NCBI GenBank assembly: GCA_025453855.1
Contig: JALOPO010000229.1
Span: forward strand, 1 to 10,449
Reading direction: 5' to 3'
DNA from: Gemmatimonadaceae bacterium
GTDB taxonomy: Bacteria; Gemmatimonadota; Gemmatimonadetes; Gemmatimonadales; Gemmatimonadaceae
Length of the DNA: 10,449 bases
Shown here: positions 5,741-10,449 of the stretch, piece by piece
How the letters are laid out: each line of letters starts with the position of its first letter
Numbering within the stretch: the first letter of the stretch is position 1
Notes under the pieces: generated by a model
Told to the model about the DNA's origin: nothing
The model's database searches: none
What the model saw: only the letters and a program-made list of their open reading frames with translations
Program-made: the position numbers and the translations under genes

Positions 5741-7205
5741 GGTCAAGGCCGCCGAGGGCGGCGTCGCGGTCGAGGAGTCGAGCCTCCTCGACGACATCGT
5801 CACGCAGGGGCGCCTTGCGCGCGACGACTCGTCGAAGGCGCGGGGGCGCGACCTCATCAAGCGCTTCGTCGAGGAGGTCCTCGAGGGGACCGTCGCCACC
5901 TCGCGCGACACCGAGACGATGATCAACGAGCGCATCGCGCAGCTCGACGCGCTCATCTCGTCGCAGGTCGACCGCATCATGCACGACGACGAGCTGCAGC
6001 GCCTCGAGGCGTCGTGGCGCGGGCTCCACTACCTCCTGAGCCGCACCGAGATGGGGCCGCTCATGAAGGTGCGCGTGCTGAGCACGACCAAGAAGGAGCT
6101 GCTCAAGGACTTTGAGAAGGCGCCGGCGTTCGACCGCAGCGCGCTCTTCCTGAAGGTCTACGAGGAGGAGTACGGCACCTTCGGCGGCGCCCCCATGGGC
6201 GCGCTCCTCACCGACTTCCAGTTCGGGCCGAGCAACGAGGACGTCGAGCTCCTCACGCACCTCTCGCAGGTCGCCGCCGCCGCGCACGCGCCGATGATCA
6301 CCGGCACGAGCCCCGAGATGCTCAACCTCGAGGACTTCACGCAGCTCGACGCGCCGACCGACATCGCCAAGATCTTCGAGCCCGCGGCCTACGCGCGCTG
6401 GAAGGGCTTCCGGCAGAGCGAGGACTCGCGCTACGTCTCGCTGACGCTCCCGCGCATGCTCCTCCGACGCCCCTACGGCACGGCGAGCACCGCCATCGAG
6501 GGCTTCCGCTACGAGGAGGAGTCGACCGACCATCACGACTACCTCTGGGGGAACGCCGCCTGGGCGCTCGGCGCGCAGATCACGCAGGCCTTCAACCAGT
6601 ACGGCTGGTGCGCCTGCATCCGCGGCGTGGAGTCGGGCGGGCTCGTCACCGACCTCCCGGTGCACAGCTTCCGCACCGAGAGCGGCGAGATCGCCATGAA
6701 GCCGCCCACCGAGACGCCGATCACCGAGCGGCGCGAGCGCGAGCTGGCGGAGCAGGGCTTCACCACGCTCGTGCACCGCAAGGACTCGGCGGAGGCGTGC
6801 TTCTTCGCCGTGCCGAGCGCGCAGAAGGCGAAGACCTACCAGAGCGACGCCGCCAACGCCAACGCGCGCCTCTCGGCGCAGATCCCCTACATCTTCGCGG
6901 TGTCGCGCTTCGCGCACTACCTGAAGGTGATGATGCGCGACAAGATCGGCACCTACATGTCGCGCGATCAGGCCCAGTCGTTCCTGAACAACTGGATCCA
7001 GAGCTACGTGGTCTCGAACGACGACGCCTCGCAGGAGGTGAAGGCCAAGCGCCCGCTCAAGGAGGCGCGCGTCGACGTCGAGGAGATCCCCGGGCGCCCG
7101 GGCGCACTGCGCGCCGTGGCCTTCCTGCGCCCGCACTTCCAGCTCGACGAACTCACCGTCGCGCTGCGACTGGTGGCGGAACTGCCGAAGCCCGCCGCCA
7201 GGTAA
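5733..7205 (+). CDS. tssC: TssC (VipB) contractile sheath large subunit
   Basis: This 490-residue protein has the normal TssC length and is conserved throughout. Characteristic segments in order: WRGLHYLLSRTEMGPLMKVR (about residues 93-112), LLTDFQFGPSNEDVELL, SRYVSLTLPRMLLRRPYG, YLWGNAAWALGAQITQAF, a VESGG motif, IPYIFAVSRFAHYLKVMMRD, and the C-terminal RPHFQLDELTVALRLVAELP. It forms the TssB-TssC heterodimer of the sheath, which the ClpV ATPase disassembles after contraction. ClpV is not encoded in the window. The ATG at 5733 is favoured by GGAGGAG (5719-5725) 7 bases upstream, inside the tssB 3' end. It is followed by a 47-base gap to hcp. Confidence 0.97.
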   Translation: MPKVKAAEGGVAVEESSLLDDIVTQGRLARDDSSKARGRDLIKRFVEEVLEGTVATSRDTETMINERIAQLDALISSQVDRIMHDDELQRLEASWRGLHYLLSRTEMGPLMKVRVLSTTKKELLKDFEKAPAFDRSALFLKVYEEEYGTFGGAPMGALLTDFQFGPSNEDVELLTHLSQVAAAAHAPMITGTSPEMLNLEDFTQLDAPTDIAKIFEPAAYARWKGFRQSEDSRYVSLTLPRMLLRRPYGTASTAIEGFRYEEESTDHHDYLWGNAAWALGAQITQAFNQYGWCACIRGVESGGLVTDLPVHSFRTESGEIAMKPPTETPITERRERELAEQGFTTLVHRKDSAEACFFAVPSAQKAKTYQSDAANANARLSAQIPYIFAVSRFAHYLKVMMRDKIGTYMSRDQAQSFLNNWIQSYVVSNDDASQEVKAKRPLKEARVDVEEIPGRPGALRAVAFLRPHFQLDELTVALRLVAELPKPAAR

Positions 7206-7252
7206 TCCCGCTCGGCCGCTCACCACACCACCCCAGTACGGAGGAAGTCCGC

Positions 7253-7741
7253 ATGGCGTACGATGCATACCTCGACCTGTCCGGCGTCGAGAGCGAGTCC
7301 ACCCGCGAGGGCTTCGAGAACAAGATCGAGCTCATCGCGTTCAACCTCGGGGCCTCCAACCCCTCGACCATCGGCCAGGGCGGCGGCGGTGGCCAGGGGC
7401 GCGTGACGGTGTCGCCGTTCAGCTTCACCAAGCGCACCGACAAGTCGAGCCCGCAGCTCTTCCAGGCCGTGGCCTCGGGGCGTCACTTCGAGAAGGCCGT
7501 CGTCACGCTGCACAAGGCGGGCGGCAACTCGCAGATCGACTACCTCCAGTACACGTTCCAGGACGTGTTCATCGACTCGATCAGCTGGGCCGGGCAGTCG
7601 GGCGGCGACGACGTCCCGCTCGAGAACGTGGCCTTCTCGTACGGCCGCGTCGAGGTGACGTACACGCCGCAGAAGTCCGACGGCTCGAAGGGGAGCCCGG
7701 TCGTCGGCGCCTGGGACCAGAAGAAGGTCAAGGCGGCCTGA
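7253..7741 (+). CDS. hcp: Hcp (TssD) tube protein
   Basis: This 162-residue protein belongs to the Hcp family, which forms the hexameric rings stacked into the expelled inner tube and can carry small effectors. Visible features: N-terminal YDAYLDLSGVESEST, a Gly-rich loop GQGGGGGQG (residues 41-49), VSPFSFTKRTDKSSPQLFQA, QIDYLQYTFQDVFIDSIS, and a short basic C-terminal tail. There is no extension after the single Hcp fold, so it is a structural Hcp and not a fused effector. The start is well supported by GGAGGAAG (7240-7247), 5 bases before the ATG, the strongest ribosome-binding site in the arm and in keeping with high demand for tube subunits. A long hairpin follows the gene. Confidence 0.97.
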   Translation: MAYDAYLDLSGVESESTREGFENKIELIAFNLGASNPSTIGQGGGGGQGRVTVSPFSFTKRTDKSSPQLFQAVASGRHFEKAVVTLHKAGGNSQIDYLQYTFQDVFIDSISWAGQSGGDDVPLENVAFSYGRVEVTYTPQKSDGSKGSPVVGAWDQKKVKAA

Positions 7742-7910
7742 CCTGCTCTGCCTCGTCGCGGCGGCGTGCGGTGCTTCGGCCGCACGCCGCCGCGATGATC
7801 GTCTGCGACACCACCGCCTGCGACAGCCACGCGCGCACCGATCGCGCGCCTGCGCGCCGCGCGCGACACGATCCGCGCGACATCACCGCCCCTCCCGCCG
7901 CCGCCGCCGC
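7742..7910. other. Spacer between hcp and tssA
   Basis: These 169 bases hold the hairpin at 7756-7795; the rest (7796-7910) shows no clear gene or promoter. The end of the spacer is a run of CCG/CCC triplets with no Shine-Dalgarno site before the GTG that opens tssA. Confidence 0.5.
7756..7795 (+). terminator. Perfect 16-bp GC-rich hairpin after hcp
   Basis: A perfect 16-bp inverted repeat (arms 7756-7771 and 7780-7795) encloses the 8-base loop TGCTTCGG, which contains a C(UUCG)G motif. It begins 14 bases after the hcp stop and about 115 bases before the tssA start. No T-tract follows, so it is either an atypical terminator that attenuates transcription into tssA or an RNA element protecting the hcp 3' end. 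Either would raise Hcp output relative to downstream genes. Confidence 0.6.
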
Positions 7911-9576
7911 GTGACCGACGCCACGATCGAGACGCTGCTCGCCCCGCTCGCCGGCCCCGAACCCGGCGGCCGCGACCTGCGCTACGACGGCGTCCTCGAC
8001 GAGATCGCCGAGGCGATGCGCCATGACGACGGCGCCGCGCAGGGCGACTGGGTCGAGGTGCGCAAGCGCGCCGATCACCCGCGCGCGGTACGCCTCGCCA
8101 CCGAGGCGCTCACCGATCGCACGAAGGACCTGCGCGTCGCCGCCTGGCTCGCTCGACGACCTCTGGGAGCACGTGCATCCGCTCCCCGACGACGGCGACT
8201 TCGAGGTCCGCGCCGCGCCGCTCGCACGCATCGGCAACTGGGAGCCGGTGCTGATCGCGGTGCGCGACGTGCCGCTCACCGGCGAGGGGCACGGCCTCGC
8301 CGCCTACGACGCGTCGCGCGCCCTCGGCACCGAGGCGGCGGCCGACACGCAGCAGAAGAAGAAGCAGCGCGAGAAGCTCGTCGCCGATGGCGCGCTCACC
8401 CCCGAGGCGTTCGACGCCGCCTTCGCGCGCACGCCGCGCGCCTGGTACGAGGAGACGTGGAAGGGGCTGCGCGCGGCGCAGCGCGCCCTAAACGCCCTCG
8501 GCGAGGCGACCACGCGCCGCTTTCCGGCGGCGAGCGCGCCGAGCTTCCACGGGCTGCGCGAGTCGCTCGAGCAGGTCTCGCGCACGCTCGTGCGGCTGCG
8601 TGACCGCAAGCGCGAGCTCGAGCCGGGCCCCGTCGAGGACGATCCCGCCGATGTCGCGGCCGCGGCCGACGAGGTGCCGGCGGGCGGCTACGCGATCCCC
8701 ACCGATCGCCCGGGTGCCATCGAGGCGATCATGCTCGCGCTGCGCGCCTGGCAGCAGGCGACGCCCGTCGACCCGGTGCCGTACGTCGTCACGCGCACGC
8801 TGCGCTGGGGCGAGGCGATCACCGCCGACGGGATCAGCGCCGCGCTCCTCGAGCCACCGCCACCGGGCGTGCGCAGCGAGCTGCGCTCGCTCTTCCTCAA
8901 CCGGCAGTGGGCGCAGCTCCTCGTCGTCGCCGAGCGCGGGGCGGGCGAGCCGTACGGGCGCGGCTGGCTGGACCTGCAGCGGTACGTGCTCGCGGCCTGC
9001 GAGGGGCTCGGTCGCGACTACGGCGCCGTGGGCGAGGCGATCGAGGGGCAGCTCCGGGCGCTGCTCGCGCGTGCGCCGCAGCTCGTCGATGCCACGCTCC
9101 TCGACGACACCCCGGCCGCCAGCGCCGAGACGCGCCAGTGGCTGCAGCCGCTCCTGCTCGAGGCCACGACCGGCGCCGCGCCGGCGTCGCGCGCCGACGA
9201 TCCGCTGGAACGCGCGACGCTCGAGGCGCGCGCCGGCCGTCCGGAGCGCGCGGTCGCGCTCCTCATGCAGGCGCTCGGATCGGCCGACAGCCCGCGCACG
9301 CGCTTCCTCACGCGCACGCGCATGGCACGCGTGATGGTCGACGCCGGGCAGCACGCGGTCGCGCTCCCGATCCTGCGCGAGTGCATCCGCATCATCGAGG
9401 CGCATCGCCTCGAGGAGTGGGAGCAGAGCGAGGCGATCGCCGAGCCGATGGCGCTGCTCTATCGCGCACTGGCCGCGCTGGAGCAGGATGCGCAGGAGCG
9501 CGAGCGACTCTACCAGCGGCTCTGCCTCCTCGACGCGGTGCGCGCCATGGCACTGGTGAAGGGGAGCGGCGCATGA
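7911..9576 (+). CDS. tssA: TssA (ImpA-N domain) sheath/tube assembly protein, disrupted by a small deletion and frameshift
   Basis: TssA organises the baseplate and the distal end of the growing tube and sheath. The gene is in two frames. The first, from GTG 7911, encodes 80 normal ImpA-N residues ending TKDLRVAAWL at 8150, then runs through unrelated sequence to a stop at 8601-8603. The second resumes at 8152 with LDDLWEHVHPLPDDGDFEV and continues with intact TssA sequence to the TGA at 9574-9576, including a C-terminal helical repeat region with RFLTRTRMARVMVDAGQHAV and HRLEEWEQSEAIAEPMALLY. Homologues carry roughly 20-25 residues between these blocks, so about 70 bases are missing and the frame is shifted. 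GCTC occurs twice in tandem at the junction. A gene caller may start the second part at the ATG at 8023, giving a false N-terminus. It may be a real pseudogene or an assembly error. The stop overlaps the tssE start (ATGA). Confidence 0.85.
8141..8160 (+). other. Frameshift/deletion junction in tssA
   Basis: At this point the frame that encodes RVAAWL must move to the next frame to give LDDLWEH. The sequence at the switch is TGGCTCGCTCGAC, with GCTC directly repeated, as expected when a segment between two short repeats is lost by replication slippage or collapsed in assembly. Simple base insertion or deletion is not enough, because the conserved residues normally found between the two blocks are absent in all frames. 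Confidence 0.75.
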
Positions 9577-10067
9577 CGCGCGCCCACGAGCCGCCGGTGA
9601 CGCTCTCGCTCCTCGATCGCCTGCTCGACGACGCGCCGGCGGTGACCACCGAGCGTGCCCCCGGGCGCACCGAGTCGGAGGTGGCGCTGCACGCCGCGGT
9701 GCGACGCGACCTGGAGTGGCTGCTCAACGCGCGGCAGCCGCACCAGCCGGACGGTGCGCGCTACCCGGAGTGCGCGGCCTCGGCGCTCGTCTTCGGCCTC
9801 CCCGACCTGAGCGCCCTCAGCGCCGACTCGGCCGAGGCGCCGCGCGCGGTGGCGCGCCTCATCGACGCCGCGATCGCGCTCGGCGAGCCGCGCCTGGTGA
9901 ACGTGCGCGTCTCGGTGCGCCGCCGCGAGGACACGCACTCGCGCGACCTGCACTTCCTCGTCGAGGCCGACCTGCGCATGGATCCGCAGCCGGTGCGCGT
10001 CGCCTTCGACACGCGGCTCGAGTCGGTCACGGGGCGCTGCCACGTGCGGGAGCTGGTCGATGCGTGA
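9573..10067 (+). CDS. tssE: TssE (gp25-like) baseplate protein
   Basis: This 164-residue protein matches the gpW/gp25 family, the T6SS counterpart of phage T4 gp25, which joins the baseplate wedge to the start of the sheath. Seen: N-terminal SLLDRLLDD, a RRDLEWLLNARQ helix (about residues 44-55), SALVFGLPDLSALS, and the C-terminal LHFLVEADLRMDPQPVRVAF strand region ending in the RLESVTGRC segment. The ATG at 9573 overlaps the tssA stop as ATGA and is preceded by GGGGAG (9561-9566) at good spacing. It overlaps tssF by 8 bases. The overlaps suggest tssA-tssE-tssF is one translationally coupled unit, so a broken tssA might affect tssE translation unless its own ribosome-binding site suffices. 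Confidence 0.95.
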   Translation: MTRAHEPPVTLSLLDRLLDDAPAVTTERAPGRTESEVALHAAVRRDLEWLLNARQPHQPDGARYPECAASALVFGLPDLSALSADSAEAPRAVARLIDAAIALGEPRLVNVRVSVRRREDTHSRDLHFLVEADLRMDPQPVRVAFDTRLESVTGRCHVRELVDA

Positions 10068-10449
10068 CGAGCTCCTCGAGTACTACGAGCGCGAGCTCAC
10101 CTACCTGCGCCGCATGGGCGCGGACTTCGCGCGCCGCTATCCCAAGGTCGCGGGGCGGCTGCAGCTCGAGCCCACCAAGGCCGACGATCCGCACGTCGAG
10201 CGGCTGCTGGAAGGGGTCGCGTTCCTCGCCGCGCGCGTCCATCGCCGCATCGACGACGATCTCCCCGAGCTCGCGCACACGCTCCTCGACGTGGTGCATC
10301 CGCACTACGTGCGCCCGATCCCGGCGGCGACCATCGCGCGCTTCCATCTCGATCCGGAGCAGGGCGTCCTCACCGACGGCCTCCCGGTCGCCAAGGGGAC
10401 GCAGCTCTACACGCGCGCCGCGGCCGGCGAACGGTGCCGCTTCCGCACC
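10060..10449 (+). CDS. tssF: TssF baseplate wedge protein, N-terminal part, cut by the window edge
   Basis: The first 130 residues of TssF are present; the complete protein is usually about 580-630. TssF, two copies with one TssG, forms the wedge around the VgrG spike and recruits TssK. The N-terminus is highly characteristic: MRDELLEYYERELTYLRRMG, FARRYPKVAGRLQLE, DPHVERLLEGVAFLAARVHR and LDVVHPHYVRPIP in order, over residues 1-90. The ATG at 10060 overlaps the tssE stop (10065-10067), and GGGAG (10048-10052) lies 7 bases upstream. tssG would be expected next, outside the window. Confidence 0.96.
   Translation, partial: MRDELLEYYERELTYLRRMGADFARRYPKVAGRLQLEPTKADDPHVERLLEGVAFLAARVHRRIDDDLPELAHTLLDVVHPHYVRPIPAATIARFHLDPEQGVLTDGLPVAKGTQLYTRAAAGERCRFRT

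Noticed and set aside
7371..7399. Gly-rich loop in Hcp as an unusual insertion
   Set aside because: A Gly-rich stretch between the first strands is common in this Hcp subgroup from general family knowledge, and the total length of 162 residues is normal.
8141..8160. Programmed ribosomal frameshifting in tssA
   Set aside because: There is no slippery heptamer or stop-proximal stimulatory signal, and about 23 conserved residues are missing, which a frameshift event could not supply.

Overview
The window is the core of a type VI secretion system (T6SS) locus from a very GC-rich Gram-negative bacterium. All nine T6SS genes are recognisable from their protein sequences, and almost every wobble position is G or C. 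Membrane-complex (TssL, TssM) and baseplate (TssK, TssE, TssF) genes indicate a diderm host. The composition and the T6SS proteins would fit Gemmatimonadota or a Myxococcota-like lineage, but no phylogenetic marker is present, so the taxon is only a guess.

Layout. Left arm, minus strand, read right to left: a second, shorter tssK paralogue (3320-4552), then tssK (1195-2538), tssL (416-1171) and the 5' end of tssM (1-387, running off the left edge). Between the two tssK genes, on the opposite strand, lies an unrecognised gene for a 186-residue Pro/Ala-rich protein with one C-terminal membrane segment (2749-3309). Right arm, plus strand: tssB (5225-5740), tssC (5733-7205), hcp/tssD (7253-7741), a broken tssA (7911-9576), tssE (9573-10067) and the 5' part of tssF (10060 to the right edge). 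The arms diverge from a 672-base non-coding region (4553-5224) that is rich in dyad symmetries and contains a plausible promoter for tssB. A second, smaller divergent spacer (2539-2748) separates tssK from the unknown gene.

How the genes fit together: TssB and TssC form the contractile sheath around the Hcp tube. TssA is expected to cap and organise tube and sheath assembly. TssE, TssF and TssK are baseplate parts, and TssK links the baseplate to the TssL-TssM inner-membrane complex. tssG, tssH/clpV, vgrG, tssJ, effectors and immunity genes are not in the window and may lie outside it.

Most notable points: two different tssK genes in one locus; an orphan membrane-anchored protein lodged between them; a tssA in which about 23 expected codons are missing and the frame shifts at 8150/8152; a dyad-dense divergent control region; and a perfect 16-bp GC hairpin after hcp. 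No tRNA, rRNA, CRISPR array, insertion sequence or attachment site was seen.
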